DNA of 64,000 bases, taken from positions 62,001 through 126,000 of the forward strand of contig NZ_BBOJ01000016.1 of the NCBI RefSeq assembly GCF_000974445.1. The letters are read 5' to 3'. The position numbers were made by a program, and so were the translations under genes. Position 1 is the first letter of the stretch, and every line of letters starts with the position of its first letter. Of the stretch, positions 26,605-35,006 are shown in pieces. Below the pieces are notes generated by a model. The model saw only the letters and a program-made list of their open reading frames with translations, searched no databases and was not told the origin of the DNA. This DNA comes from Lentzea aerocolonigenes. GTDB taxonomy: Bacteria > Actinomycetota > Actinomycetes > Mycobacteriales > Pseudonocardiaceae.

Positions 26605-27554
26605 CAGGCCCAACCACCCTGCTGCTTGAAGGGGGCCGGCGCGTGCCCCGCGTACTGGCCACTGGTGAGCTGGAAGAACAGCCGCTCGAGGTCGACCTGC
26701 TCCTCCTGGATGCCGTAGATCGACACGCCGGCCTTCAACGCGCTGTCCGCCACGTGCCGGGAGTCCACACCGGACACGGCGAGCCTGCCGTCGGGCAGCT
26801 GCTCGATCGCGTGCACGCCTTCCGCCCGCAGCGCGGTCGCCAGTGCGTTGATGTCCGACGGCTGCACGAGAACGCGCCGCTGCTGCGACTGCCGCAACTG
26901 CTCCAACGGCCCGTAGAACATCGTCTGCCCGCGCGAGATGATCACGACCTGGTCGACGGTCTGCTCGACCTCCGCCAGCAGGTGGCTGGAGATCAGCACC
27001 GTGCGCCCCATGCGCGCGTACGACTGCAGGAACGTGCGCAGCCACGCGATGCCCTCGGGGTCGAGGCCGTTCGCCGGCTCGTCCAGCACCAGGACCTGCG
27101 GGTCACCGAGCAACGCGGTGGCCAGCGCCAGTCTCTGCTTCATGCCCAGCGAGAACCCGCCCACCTTGCGGTCGGCCGCGCTGCCCAGGCCGACCAGTCC
27201 GATGACCTGGTCGGCCTGGGCGTCCGGCACACCGATGGCCGACGCGTACACGCGCAGGTGGTTGCGGGCCGAGCGCGCCGGGTGGAACCCCTGCGCCTCC
27301 AGCACCGCGCCCACCACGCGGCCGGGCTGGCCGAGCTGGTGGAACGGTCGTCCGTTGATCGTCGCCGTGCCGCCCGTCGGCTTCACGAGTCCCAGCAGCA
27401 TTCGCAGGGTCGTCGTCTTCCCCGCGCCGTTCGGGCCGAGGAAGCCCGTCACGCTGCCGGGTGACACGGTGAAGCTCAGGTTGTGCACGGCCGTGACAGA
27501 CCCGAACTGCTTGGTCAGGTTCTGGACCGCGATGAGGCCGCTGCCGTCATGCAT
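26604..27554 (-). CDS. ABC transporter ATP-binding protein (DrrA/CcmA type)
   Basis: About 316 residues. Walker A GPNGAGKTT, signature FSLGMKQRLALA (the relaxed LGMKQR form of the DrrA class), Walker B VLVLDEPANGLDP, H-switch ISSHLLAEVEQ. The C-terminal extension of about 90 residues is usual for ABC-2 ATPases. The ATG at 27554 is favoured because AGGATGGG precedes it; an ATG at 27563 is in frame but directly abuts the AGG. It is coupled to the permease downstream. Confidence 0.93.
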   Translation of the reverse strand: MHDGSGLIAVQNLTKQFGSVTAVHNLSFTVSPGSVTGFLGPNGAGKTTTLRMLLGLVKPTGGTATINGRPFHQLGQPGRVVGAVLEAQGFHPARSARNHLRVYASAIGVPDAQADQVIGLVGLGSAADRKVGGFSLGMKQRLALATALLGDPQVLVLDEPANGLDPEGIAWLRTFLQSYARMGRTVLISSHLLAEVEQTVDQVVIISRGQTMFYGPLEQLRQSQQRRVLVQPSDINALATALRAEGVHAIEQLPDGRLAVSGVDSRHVADSALKAGVSIYGIQEEQVDLERLFFQLTSGQYAGHAPAPFKQQGGWA

Positions 27555-27576
27555 GCGGCCCATCCTGCCTGATGTG

Positions 27577-28014
27577 TCAGTCCGGCAAGGCGTGCTTCGG
27601 CCGAGACACGACGGGCGCGCGGTGCACCAGCGGTGGATCGTCGGTCAAGATCGGCAGCTCGGTGGTCATCTCGACCGGTGTCTCCTCCGGCAGCTCGATA
27701 ACGCCCGATCGGGTGAACGGGTTGCGCAACGGCCGCCGTCGTTCGCGATGCGGCAGCCCCTCGCCGATCAGGTGCTGGTGCGCCATGTTCCAGACCTGGC
27801 ACGGCCACCGGCGGCGCCGCAGCCAGCCGGGGCACGCCTTGCACCGGCCGTCCTCGTCGGGCTGGTGCACCGTGAGCAGGAGGCGCCAGCCGTCCGCGAG
27901 GCGGTGGATCTCCGCGCGGGCCAGCGGAACCAGCGCCTCGGCCTCACCGTGCTCGGCCACCTTGTCCAGCAGTGCCAGCCGTTGCAGCACCGCGTCGCGC
28001 AGGGTCTCGTCCAT
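27577..28014 (-). CDS. uncharacterised protein with a CKAC cysteine motif
   Basis: 145 residues. An N-terminal helical part (MDETLRDAVLQRLALLDKVAE) leads to WRLLLTVHQPDEDGRCKACPGW, then RRRRWPCQVWNMAHQHLI, where three cysteines could bind metal, and a proline-rich tail. The same motif, G-x-C-K-A-C, Arg-rich, C-x-V-W, occurs in the small gene at 52609. The start overlaps the stop of the 60-residue gene (TGATG), so the pair is coupled. I do not recognise a function; the type appears characteristic of Pseudonocardiaceae. Confidence 0.75.
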   Translation of the reverse strand: MDETLRDAVLQRLALLDKVAEHGEAEALVPLARAEIHRLADGWRLLLTVHQPDEDGRCKACPGWLRRRRWPCQVWNMAHQHLIGEGLPHRERRRPLRNPFTRSGVIELPEETPVEMTTELPILTDDPPLVHRAPVVSRPKHALPD

Positions 28015-28196
28015 CACATCTTCGCCGTGGCCTGGTCGAGCAAAGAGCCCAGGCGGCGTGTCTGGGTGGCGGACATCACAGCGGTCTCGCCCGGTGGCGT
28101 GACCAGGAGAACTCGGTCGTTCTCGACCAGAACGGTCATCGATCTGTCCCGACCGAACGGGTCGTGGCAGTGGATCCATCCCTGTGGTTCAGCCAT
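28014..28196 (-). CDS. small uncharacterised protein, coupled to the CKAC protein
   Basis: 60 residues beginning MAEPQGWIHCHDPFGRDR, with a beta-rich centre (MTVLVENDRVLLVTPPGETAVM) and a C-terminal helix. A good Shine-Dalgarno (AAGGGAG) precedes the ATG at 28196, which is why this start is preferred to the longer frame. Its TGA shares a base with the next ATG. No function recognised; the strong RBS and coupling argue that it is a real gene. Confidence 0.72.
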   Translation of the reverse strand: MAEPQGWIHCHDPFGRDRSMTVLVENDRVLLVTPPGETAVMSATQTRRLGSLLDQATAKM

Positions 28197-28446
28197 GGAA
28201 TCTCCCTTCGAGGGACGCCCGACTCCGTCTTCATCGGCCGTTGGCCCTGCTCGCCGCACCGTGCGAGGGGGAATTCACTCGTTTGCTGGACGAGCCGAAC
28301 ACGGGCAGTGGTCCAGTCGGGGAAACTTTCTGGTCGTGTTTGGGTGGGGGTGCTGGGCGCGCCCCGCTCGGGCCCGCTATATTTGTTCTCGGCGGCCCCG
28401 CTCCCAGTGACCCCCAGGCTGGTTGAGCGCGGCCGCCCTTTACGAG

Positions 28447-28494
28447 GCGGGCCTCGGTGCTTGTTGACCTTCGGTCAACTTCGCCGAGGCCCGC
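28447..28494. terminator. compound hairpin
   Basis: Outer 11-bp perfect stem (28447-28457 with 28484-28494) enclosing a second 7-bp stem with a 3-nt loop, then AGTATTT. It is strong enough to terminate in either direction, although no gene ends immediately beside it. Confidence 0.5.
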
Positions 28495-28605
28495 AGTATT
28501 TGCCGGGGGGACGACCCCCCGAACCCCCTGAAGGTTCAGGCGCTGTGCGCCTTCACGAATCCGTGCTGTCTCGCCTCTGAGTGAAAACCTCTTGCGCCCT
28601 GCGGT

Positions 28606-28638
28606 CTCGTACGCTGTAAGTTCCTCGTACACCGTAAG
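28606..28638 (+). promoter_or_regulatory. tandem operator-like repeats before the MFS gene
   Basis: CTCGTACGCTGTAAG (28606-28620) and CTCGTACACCGTAAG (28624-28638) are direct repeats with 18-nt spacing and 13 of 15 identical positions. They end 11 nt before the ATG. The position and the co-transcribed TetR gene suggest TetR binding sites; this is inference. Confidence 0.55.
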
Positions 28639-28649
28639 GGGTAGGAACG

Positions 28650-30098
28650 ATGACTTCGACGACCGAGGAGGTCGGGGTGCGCCCGCACCCCCAGCGCTGG
28701 GCCGTGCTCGGCGTGCTCTGCCTGTCCGTGATGGTCGTGGTGCTGGACAACACCGTGCTGAACGTGGCCATCCCGTCGATCTCCGCCGGACTGGGCGCGA
28801 GCACCGCGGACATCCAGTGGATGATCAACGCCTACTCGCTCGCGCTGGCCGGCCTGCTGCTCACGACCGGTGCGTTGAGCGACAGGTTCGGCCGCAAGCG
28901 CGCACTGCTGGCGGGCCTGGCCCTGTTCGGCGCCGGCAGCGCCGTGGCGGCGTACGCGGGCTCTGCCGAGGCTCTGATCGCGGCGCGCGGCTTCATGGGG
29001 GTCGGCGCCGCGATGCTGATGCCGGGGACGCTGGCCGTGCTCATGCAGTTGTTCGACGAGAAGGAACGACCGAAGGCCATCGGCATCTGGGCCGCGGTCA
29101 CGAGCCTCGGCTTCGCGGCGGGCCCGGTGATCGGGGGCGCGCTGATCAAGCACTTCTGGTGGGGCTCGGTGTTCCTGATCAACGTGCCGGTGGCGGTCCT
29201 CGCGATCGCCGCGGTCGCCGCGCTGGTGCCGGAGTCGAAGGACCCGGCCGTGCGCAGGCCGGACGTCGTCGGCTCGATCCTGTCGATCATCGGCGCGGTC
29301 TCGCTGGTGTACGCGGTGATCTCGGTGCCGGAGCACGGTTTCGGCTCGCTCGAGTTCGGTCTGCCGGTGGCGCTCGGCCTGGTCGCGATGACGGCTTTCG
29401 CGTGGTGGGAACGGCACACCGCCGAGCCGATGCTCGACCTCGGCTTCTTCTCCGACCGCCGCTTCACCGGCGCGGTGGCGTCCGGCGTGCTGGCGGCGTT
29501 CGGCATGGCGGGCTCGCTCTTCCTGCTGACGCAACACCTCCAGGGCGTGCTCGGCTACAGCCCGCTGGAGGCGGGCGTCCGGGTGGCGCCGATGGCGATC
29601 GCGTTGCTCGTCACCAGCAACACCCTGGGGCAGCTCGTGCTGAAACTGGGCGCAGGCAAGGCGATGCTGCTCGGCATGACGATCGTCGCGGGCGGCGTGG
29701 TGCTGCTGTCGATCGGCAACACCTACCCGCCGACGCTGGCCGGCCTGGTCCTCATCGGCGTGGGAGTCGGTGTGGCGCAACCGGTCGCGGTCAACGCGCT
29801 GATGGGATCCATCCCGCCGGAACGCGCCGGCATCGCGTCCGGGCTGTCGAGCACGCTGACCGAGCTCGGTTCCTCGTTCGGCATCGCGGTGCTGGGCGCG
29901 CTGCTGTCGGCGAGGTTCGTCGCCGAGCTCCCCGACGGCGTTCCCGGCCGGTCGCTGAGCGAGGCGCTGCACAGCGGTGCGGACGTCGCGGTCGTGCGTG
30001 ACGCGTTCTCGAACGGCATGAGCGTCAGCCTGGTGATCGGTGCTGTCGCGGTGTTCCTGGGAGGTGTTGTGGCCAGCGTGCTGCTGCGGCGTGCCTAG
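28650..30098 (+). CDS. MFS drug-efflux transporter, DHA2 (EmrB/QacA) type
   Basis: 482 residues with about 14 transmembrane segments. TM1 carries VVVLDNTVLNVAIPSI, the DHA2 signature (LDxTIVNVALP-like). The loop 2-3 motif is LSDRFGRKRALL and the motif-C region is AAVTSLGFAAGPVIGGALI. Exports small toxic compounds by proton antiport; the substrate is unknown. The ATG follows GTAGGA, and a TetR gene starts 10 nt after the stop, the usual pump-repressor pairing. Confidence 0.93.
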   Translation: MTSTTEEVGVRPHPQRWAVLGVLCLSVMVVVLDNTVLNVAIPSISAGLGASTADIQWMINAYSLALAGLLLTTGALSDRFGRKRALLAGLALFGAGSAVAAYAGSAEALIAARGFMGVGAAMLMPGTLAVLMQLFDEKERPKAIGIWAAVTSLGFAAGPVIGGALIKHFWWGSVFLINVPVAVLAIAAVAALVPESKDPAVRRPDVVGSILSIIGAVSLVYAVISVPEHGFGSLEFGLPVALGLVAMTAFAWWERHTAEPMLDLGFFSDRRFTGAVASGVLAAFGMAGSLFLLTQHLQGVLGYSPLEAGVRVAPMAIALLVTSNTLGQLVLKLGAGKAMLLGMTIVAGGVVLLSIGNTYPPTLAGLVLIGVGVGVAQPVAVNALMGSIPPERAGIASGLSSTLTELGSSFGIAVLGALLSARFVAELPDGVPGRSLSEALHSGADVAVVRDAFSNGMSVSLVIGAVAVFLGGVVASVLLRRA

Positions 30099-30107
30099 GA
30101 TCGGCCT

Positions 30108-30788
30108 GTGGACAGCGTGTGGTTCGGCAAGCCCAGGCCCAGCAGCGGGCAGCCCCTCGGCCTGAGCCGGGAGGCGATCGTCCGCAAGGCGCTGGAGATG
30201 CTGGACGAGCACGGCCTGACGAAGCTGTCGATGCGCAAGCTCGCCGCCGCACTCGGCGCCGCGCCCATGTCGCTCTACTGGCACGTGCCGACCAAGGACG
30301 CGTTGATCGAGCTCTGCGTCGACGAGATCTACGGCGACTTCCCGCTGCCGGCTCCCGACGCCGACTGGGAGCCCGCGTTGCGCGAGATGATGCACTCGCT
30401 GCGTCATCTCGCGCTCAAGCACCCGTGGTGGTTGCGGGCCATCGGCGAGTTCACGACCATCGGCCCGAAAGCGGTGGCGATGGCGGACTCGATGCTCGAA
30501 CCGATGCTGCGCGCGGGACTGACGACGGCAGCGGCCGCGCAGTCGGTGTCGACGGTGTCGAGCTTCGTCACCGGGTACGCGCTCGCCGAAGCGAACTTCA
30601 CCGCGCGCGGTGGGATGGACTCGTCGCCACCGGACCTGGGGAAGATCGCCGACCTGTACCGGGAGAAGCACCCTCGCTACGTCGAGATGCTGAACGATCC
30701 GGCGGTGTGGACGCTGGAGGGGCAGTTCGAGTTCGGGTTGGACTGCGTGATCGACGGGATCAAGGCGCGCGTCGCCGCCCTGAGATAG
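30108..30788 (+). CDS. TetR-family transcriptional regulator
   Basis: 226 residues from a GTG. The N-terminal HTH (about 20-65) reads LSREAIVRKALEMLDEHGLTKLSMRKLAAALGAAPMSLYWHVPTKDALIELCVDEI, followed by a TetR_C-type ligand-binding helical domain. It is co-directional with the efflux pump 10 nt upstream and most likely represses it through the 28606-28638 repeats. Confidence 0.92.
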   Translation: MDSVWFGKPRPSSGQPLGLSREAIVRKALEMLDEHGLTKLSMRKLAAALGAAPMSLYWHVPTKDALIELCVDEIYGDFPLPAPDADWEPALREMMHSLRHLALKHPWWLRAIGEFTTIGPKAVAMADSMLEPMLRAGLTTAAAAQSVSTVSSFVTGYALAEANFTARGGMDSSPPDLGKIADLYREKHPRYVEMLNDPAVWTLEGQFEFGLDCVIDGIKARVAALR

Positions 30789-30794
30789 GCGAAA

Positions 30795-30822
30795 CCCCCG
30801 CAGCGTTGATCGCGTGCGGGGG
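30795..30822. terminator. hairpin between converging tetR-type gene and ald
   Basis: CCCCCGCA/TGCGGGGG, 8-bp perfect stem with a 12-nt loop, 6 nt after the TetR-family stop and 20 nt from the ald stop. Likely bidirectional. Confidence 0.7.
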
Positions 30823-30842
30823 CTCCATCATTCAGTTGGCTC

Positions 30843-31955
30843 TCAGATCACGGACTCCAGCGGCGTGTGCGCGAGGCCGGTCGCCTCGGCCACCGGGCCG
30901 TTGGTCAGCTGGCCGGCGTGGGCGTTGAGGCCCAGGGCGAGCGAACGGTCGTCCTTCAGCGCCTTCTCCCAGCCCTTGTCGGCCAACGAAACGGCGTACG
31001 GCAGCGTCACGTTGGTCAGCGCGTAGGTCGAGGTGCGCGGGACGGCGCCCGGCATGTTCGCCACGCAGTAGAAGACCGAGTTGTGGATCTCGTAGGTCGG
31101 CTCGGCGTGCGTGGTGGGACGCGAGTCCTCGAAGCAGCCGCCCTGGTCGATCGCGATGTCGACGAGCACCGAGCCCGGCTTCATGTCGGCGACCAGCGCG
31201 TTCGAGACGAGCTTCGGGGCGGCGGCGCCCGGCACCAGCACGGCGCCGATGACCAGGTCGGCCTCGCGGACGGCCTGCTCGATCGCGAAGGAGTTGGAGG
31301 CCAAAGTCCTCAAACGGCCCTGGAACTGGGCGTCGATGGAACGCAGGCGGTCGACGTTGGTGTCGAGGATCTGCACGTCCGCGCCCATGCCGACGGCGAT
31401 GGTGGCGGCGTTCAGGCCGGCGACACCGCCGCCGATCACGACCACGCGGGCCGGGGCGACACCGGGGACGCCGCCGGGCAGCACGCCGCGGCCGCCGGAG
31501 GGCTTCATCAGGGAGAACGCGCCGACCTGCGGGGCCAGGCGGCCCGCGACCTCGGACATCGGGGCGAGCAGCGGCAGCGAGCGGTTCGGCAGCTGCACGG
31601 TCTCGTAGGCGATGGCCGTGGTGCCGGACGCGAGCAGCGCCTCGGTCAGCGGCTTGTCGGCGGCGAGGTGCAGGTACGTGAAGAGGGTCTGGCCCGCGCG
31701 GAGACGGGGGTATTCCTCGGCGATCGGCTCCTTGACCTTGAGGACCATGTCGCCCTCCGCCCAGACGTCGTCGGCGGAAGCGAGGATCTTGGCGCCCGCC
31801 GCGAGGTACTCCTCGTCGGTGATGGCGGAACCCAGACCGGCACCCTGCTCGACGAACACGTCGTGGCCGCGGCTGGTCAGCTCGTGAGCACCCGCCGGGG
31901 TGAGGGCGACGCGGTACTCGTGGTTCTTGATCTCGCGGGGAACTGCGATCCGCAC
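30843..31955 (-). CDS. ald: alanine dehydrogenase
   Basis: 370 residues. Reversibly deaminates L-alanine to pyruvate with NAD. K75 (VLKVKEPIAEEY) and H96 (TYLHLAADKP) are the conserved substrate residues, at the same positions as in the mycobacterial enzyme. The Rossmann GGGVAGLNAA starts near 176. The GTG start follows GGAGGAG at ideal spacing. The start codon lies in one arm of an 18-bp inverted repeat (see the regulatory entry). Confidence 0.97.
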   Translation of the reverse strand: MRIAVPREIKNHEYRVALTPAGAHELTSRGHDVFVEQGAGLGSAITDEEYLAAGAKILASADDVWAEGDMVLKVKEPIAEEYPRLRAGQTLFTYLHLAADKPLTEALLASGTTAIAYETVQLPNRSLPLLAPMSEVAGRLAPQVGAFSLMKPSGGRGVLPGGVPGVAPARVVVIGGGVAGLNAATIAVGMGADVQILDTNVDRLRSIDAQFQGRLRTLASNSFAIEQAVREADLVIGAVLVPGAAAPKLVSNALVADMKPGSVLVDIAIDQGGCFEDSRPTTHAEPTYEIHNSVFYCVANMPGAVPRTSTYALTNVTLPYAVSLADKGWEKALKDDRSLALGLNAHAGQLTNGPVAEATGLAHTPLESVI

Positions 31956-32032
31956 GGTGACTCCTCCGATCGGGCTGGCCTCTGTCTCACAATGTGAGGC
32001 AGCCGGAAGGTCATGTCACCGTGCGGATCGCA
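31944..32032 (-). promoter_or_regulatory. ald leader: 18-bp inverted repeat enclosing the start codon, plus CTCAC-AAT-GTGAG palindrome
   Basis: The 18 nt at 32015-32032 are the exact reverse complement of 31944-31961, which contains the GTG start and first codons of ald. If transcription starts upstream of 32032 the mRNA could fold an 18-bp stem, with a 53-nt loop containing the Shine-Dalgarno, that hides the start codon. CTCAC-AAT-GTGAG at 31986-31998 inside the loop is a separate operator-like dyad. RNA-level control is inference. Confidence 0.6.
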
Positions 32033-32059
32033 CTATCCAGATGCAGTCCGGTTGTTCTC

Positions 32060-34303
32060 CTAGGACAAAGCGACCTTGAACACCCATGCGTGCTGACCGA
32101 CGCCCGCAGGCACGTCGACCACCAGTTTTCCACCCGACCGGGTCCACTTCAGGGGCTTGTCGTACCCCAGCAGCGTGATGCGGTCACCATCGCGCACCGG
32201 CACCGGTGCGTCGACCACGAGCTGTGACCCCGGCTGGGCCAGCGAGGTGATGTAGAACGCCTCGTTCGGCTTCACGGTGAACCGCAGCGAACCCAGCTGC
32301 GCCATCCGCGACCAGTACGTCGTGCCGTAGATCGACTCGCCGTTCGTGCGCAGCCACGCCCCGGTCTCGCGCAGGCGCTGCCGCATGATCTCCGGGATCG
32401 AGCCGTCCGCCCGCGGGCCGATGTCCAGCAGGAAGTTGCCGTTCTTGGACGTCGTGTCGACCAACGTGTCGATCACCTCGTCCGCGGTCATGTACATCGA
32501 GTCCGGCGTCGCCCGGTTCCACCCGTACGAACGCGGGTCGAGACCGCGCGAGGCCTCCCACTTCTTCACCACGGTGTTCGGGTACGTCGCGTACTCCGGC
32601 GTCGTGTAGTCGTGGGTCGGGATGCCGCACCGGTCGTCGACCGTCACGTCCTTGGGCACGGCCCGGTTCTTGGCCTTGTTGAAGTAGTCCGCCAGCACCC
32701 GCCGCGAGTCGTTCGCGCCGCCGATGTCGCACCAGATGACGTCCGGGTCGTACCCGTCGACCAGCTCGGTCATCTGCGGCGCCTGGTAGTCGCGCACGAA
32801 GTCCCTCCCGGCCTGGTAGCCGGTGTAGGGCTCGGGAGCGCCGCTCCACGGGTTCCGCGGCCCGTGGCCACTCCACGGGTTGTCCGGGTTGAACCACTCC
32901 GGCATCGAGAAGTAGAGGCCGTTCTTCAACGACGGCGTGTACTTCCGCGACGCGTCGAACAGCTCCTTCACCAGGTCGCGGCGTGGCCCGAGATCGACGG
33001 AGTCCCGGCCGGACACCTTCGAGTCCCACAGCGCGAAGCCCTCGTGGTGCTTCGAGGTCAGCACGTAGTACTTCGCGCCGGCCTCCTCGAACAACCGGAC
33101 CCACTCGCGCGGATCGAACTTCGACGCGGTGAACTGCGGGATGAACTGGTCGTAGGCGAAGTCCTTCCCGTACGTCGCCGCGTGGTAGGCGTTCACGGCG
33201 TTGGACGGGTTCTGCATCCACTGCCAGTACCACTCCGCGTACTGCTCACCCGGCGGCGACCACGCGGGCACGGAGTACAGCCCCCAGTGGATGAAGATCC
33301 CGAACTTCGCGTCGTCGAACCAGTACGGCGACTCGTGGGTGCCCAGCGACGCGTCGGTCGCCTGGTAGTCCGCCACTCCCAGCGTGAACCTGGCCTGCTG
33401 CGAGGCCGACACACGTCCGGACGAAGCGATGACCTTCCCGTCGAACGTGCCGGTCCGGTAGGCGTGGATGCCGATCCGCACCCGCGCCTCCTCGCCGGGC
33501 GCGAGCCTGCGAACCAGCGCCGGCTGGAGCGTCACGACACCGAGGCCCTCCGCCCGCACCGAGACGTTCGACACCCACTGGTCGCCGAGGTTCACGACGG
33601 TGGCCTCGATCGTCTGACCACCCACCCGCGGCAGCTTGGCCGTGCTGCGCGCGCCGCGGACCGCGAGCACCTCGCCCTTGCCGGCGGGCTGCAACGACAG
33701 CGCGAAGACGTGCAACGAGGACTTGCCCTCGACCGCCGGGTTCGTCACCGGCAGCGTGACGGCGACGGCGTCCTTCTGAGGATCCGCCCACACCTGGGCG
33801 GTCCCGATCGACACCGGGTGCTGGTCGGTTCCGCCGGGCGAGTACCGGAACGGCGCGGAGATCGGACCACTGCCCGAGTACCAGTCAGGTCCGGTCAGAG
33901 CACCGGTCGTGGTCGATCCGTCCGCGTAGTGCACCGTGGCGGTCCCGCCGGCCGCCCCGTACGAGGACGCGACGAGGAAGTGCGCGGTGAGGTAGCGGCC
34001 CTTCGGGAGCTCGATCCGCTGGCCCGTCGCGACCACGTTGTTGTTCTTGGTCTGTGAATTTCCCGGGAACAGGTACGGCACGCCATCGGCCGTGACCTGG
34101 CCGGACGGCAGTCCCTCCGCAGGGAACGCGTAGCCGGAACCGTCGAAGTTCCCGGTCCGGTCCGACGCGGTGTCGATGCCGTCGTTGTCGAAGAGGTGGC
34201 CGATGGGGACGGTCAGGGGAGCTGGGGCGTCTGCGGCCGACGCAGCCGGGACGGGAGTCAGCACCAGTGAGGCGAGCAGGGCGAGGATGAACGGTTTCCT
34301 CAT
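32060..34303 (-). CDS. secreted alpha-L-fucosidase, GH29 family
   Basis: 747 residues with a Sec signal peptide (MRKPFILALLASLVL to AASA, about 1-23). Residues about 25-330 are accessory beta-sandwich regions, including a NEW3-like part (GQTIEATVVNLGDQWVSNVSV). The GH29 catalytic barrel begins near YWFDDAKFGIFIHWGLYSVPAWSP. YDPDVIWCDIGG holds the candidate nucleophile Asp, and GNFLLDIGPRADGSIP is a family hallmark. It releases terminal fucose from glycans outside the cell. GGAGG lies 7 nt before the ATG. A divergent promoter pair is shared with gcvH. Confidence 0.93.
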   Translation of the reverse strand: MRKPFILALLASLVLTPVPAASAADAPAPLTVPIGHLFDNDGIDTASDRTGNFDGSGYAFPAEGLPSGQVTADGVPYLFPGNSQTKNNNVVATGQRIELPKGRYLTAHFLVASSYGAAGGTATVHYADGSTTTGALTGPDWYSGSGPISAPFRYSPGGTDQHPVSIGTAQVWADPQKDAVAVTLPVTNPAVEGKSSLHVFALSLQPAGKGEVLAVRGARSTAKLPRVGGQTIEATVVNLGDQWVSNVSVRAEGLGVVTLQPALVRRLAPGEEARVRIGIHAYRTGTFDGKVIASSGRVSASQQARFTLGVADYQATDASLGTHESPYWFDDAKFGIFIHWGLYSVPAWSPPGEQYAEWYWQWMQNPSNAVNAYHAATYGKDFAYDQFIPQFTASKFDPREWVRLFEEAGAKYYVLTSKHHEGFALWDSKVSGRDSVDLGPRRDLVKELFDASRKYTPSLKNGLYFSMPEWFNPDNPWSGHGPRNPWSGAPEPYTGYQAGRDFVRDYQAPQMTELVDGYDPDVIWCDIGGANDSRRVLADYFNKAKNRAVPKDVTVDDRCGIPTHDYTTPEYATYPNTVVKKWEASRGLDPRSYGWNRATPDSMYMTADEVIDTLVDTTSKNGNFLLDIGPRADGSIPEIMRQRLRETGAWLRTNGESIYGTTYWSRMAQLGSLRFTVKPNEAFYITSLAQPGSQLVVDAPVPVRDGDRITLLGYDKPLKWTRSGGKLVVDVPAGVGQHAWVFKVALS

Positions 34304-34329
34304 GAGACCTCCGATGTCTGCCTCACCTC

Positions 34330-34397
34330 ACCCTGGCAGCGCTCGTCCCGATGTCAACCATCTCGCGTTGACACTTGGCGGTGGCCGCACATAGCGT
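34330..34397. promoter_or_regulatory. divergent promoters of the fucosidase gene and gcvH
   Basis: Plus strand: TTGACA (34368-34373), 18-nt spacer, TAGCGT (34392-34397), reading into the glycine riboswitch. Minus strand: TTGACA (34357-34352), 16-nt spacer, CAGGGT (34335-34330), reading into the GH29 gene. The two -35 boxes form a TGTCAAC/GTTGACA dyad 8 nt apart, so one regulator could cover both. Confidence 0.65.
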
Positions 34398-34440
34398 TCG
34401 CGCCGAGAACTGAAGACCGGCCGCGGTGCCCGTGAGGCAC

Positions 34441-34545
34441 CAGAACCCGAGTGGGAGAGACCTCGACGAGCAAGTCGGGGCGCCGAAGGGGCAAGCTCCC
34501 GCACACTCTCAGGCAGCAAGACCGCTCGGGGTAGGCAACTCTGCA
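34441..34545 (+). ncRNA. glycine riboswitch (single aptamer)
   Basis: The conserved core is readable: GGGAGAGACC near 34453, GGCGCCGAAGGGGCAAGC at about 34479-34496, CTCTCAGGCAGCAAGACCG at about 34506-34524, closing with GGCAACTCT. These are the invariant strands of the glycine aptamer (gcvT motif). Only one aptamer is evident. A GGTGCC-CGTGA-GGCACC hairpin just before it (34425-34441) may be the partner helix common to singlet forms. It precedes gcvH-sdaA, consistent with glycine-induced expression of glycine and serine catabolism. Confidence 0.88.
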
Positions 34546-34596
34546 CGGCGGAGGGGGCGTTAGTTGTCCTGACCCGTCACAGCCAGAGGAGTCGCC

Positions 34597-34977
34597 GTGG
34601 AGTTCCCCGAGAACCTGCTCTACACCCACGAACACGAGTGGGTCGACTGGACGCCGGGTACCCAGGACCCGTTGACCTGCGGAATCACCGAGTACGCCGC
34701 GGACGCCCTCGGTGACATCGTCTTCGTTCAGCTCCCCGAGGTCGGCGCGAAGGTCGTCTCCAACGAGGTGTGCGGCGAGCTCGAGTCCACCAAGTCGGTC
34801 AGCGACCTGTTCTCGCCCGTCACCGGTGAGGTGATCGAGGTCAACAGCGCCGTCGTGGACGACCCGGCGGTCATCAACAACGAGCCGTACGGTGCCGGCT
34901 GGCTGTTCAAGGTCCGCGTCGAGTCGGCGGAGAACCTGCTCACGGCGGCGAAGTACGCCGAGCTCACCAAAGACTGA
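34597..34977 (+). CDS. gcvH: glycine cleavage system H protein
   Basis: 126 residues. Carries the aminomethyl group on a lipoyl lysine, K66 in ELESTKSVSDL. HEHEWVDW near the N-terminus and the C-terminal GWLFKVRVES are typical. GTG start after GAGGAG. It is directly downstream of the glycine riboswitch and 29 nt upstream of sdaA. gcvP and gcvT are not in the window. Confidence 0.96.
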   Translation: MEFPENLLYTHEHEWVDWTPGTQDPLTCGITEYAADALGDIVFVQLPEVGAKVVSNEVCGELESTKSVSDLFSPVTGEVIEVNSAVVDDPAVINNEPYGAGWLFKVRVESAENLLTAAKYAELTKD

Positions 34978-35006
34978 CAGCGGACCCCACCACGAAGGAC
35001 TGATCA

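Larger units (their letters stand above)
28197..28649. other. intergenic region with REP-like hairpins
   Basis: About 450 nt between divergent transcription units. No gene is supported. A compound hairpin is at 28447-28494 (GCGGGCCTCGG with CCGAGGCCCGC; inside it GTTGACC-TTC-GGTCAAC). It is followed by GGGGGG-ACGA-CCCCCC at 28505-28520 and CGAACCCCC, a pattern seen as intergenic repeats in actinomycetes. The right end holds the control region of the MFS gene. Confidence 0.55.

Noticed and set aside
28197..28649. An antisense RNA or riboswitch in the hairpin-rich region
   Set aside because: Only REP-like palindromes and a terminator-like hairpin are seen; no known aptamer core is recognisable.
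34597..34977. A second tandem glycine aptamer before gcvH
   Set aside because: The upstream sequence has only a simple hairpin (34425-34441) and lacks the conserved GCCGAAGG and CTCTCAGGC strands of a second aptamer.
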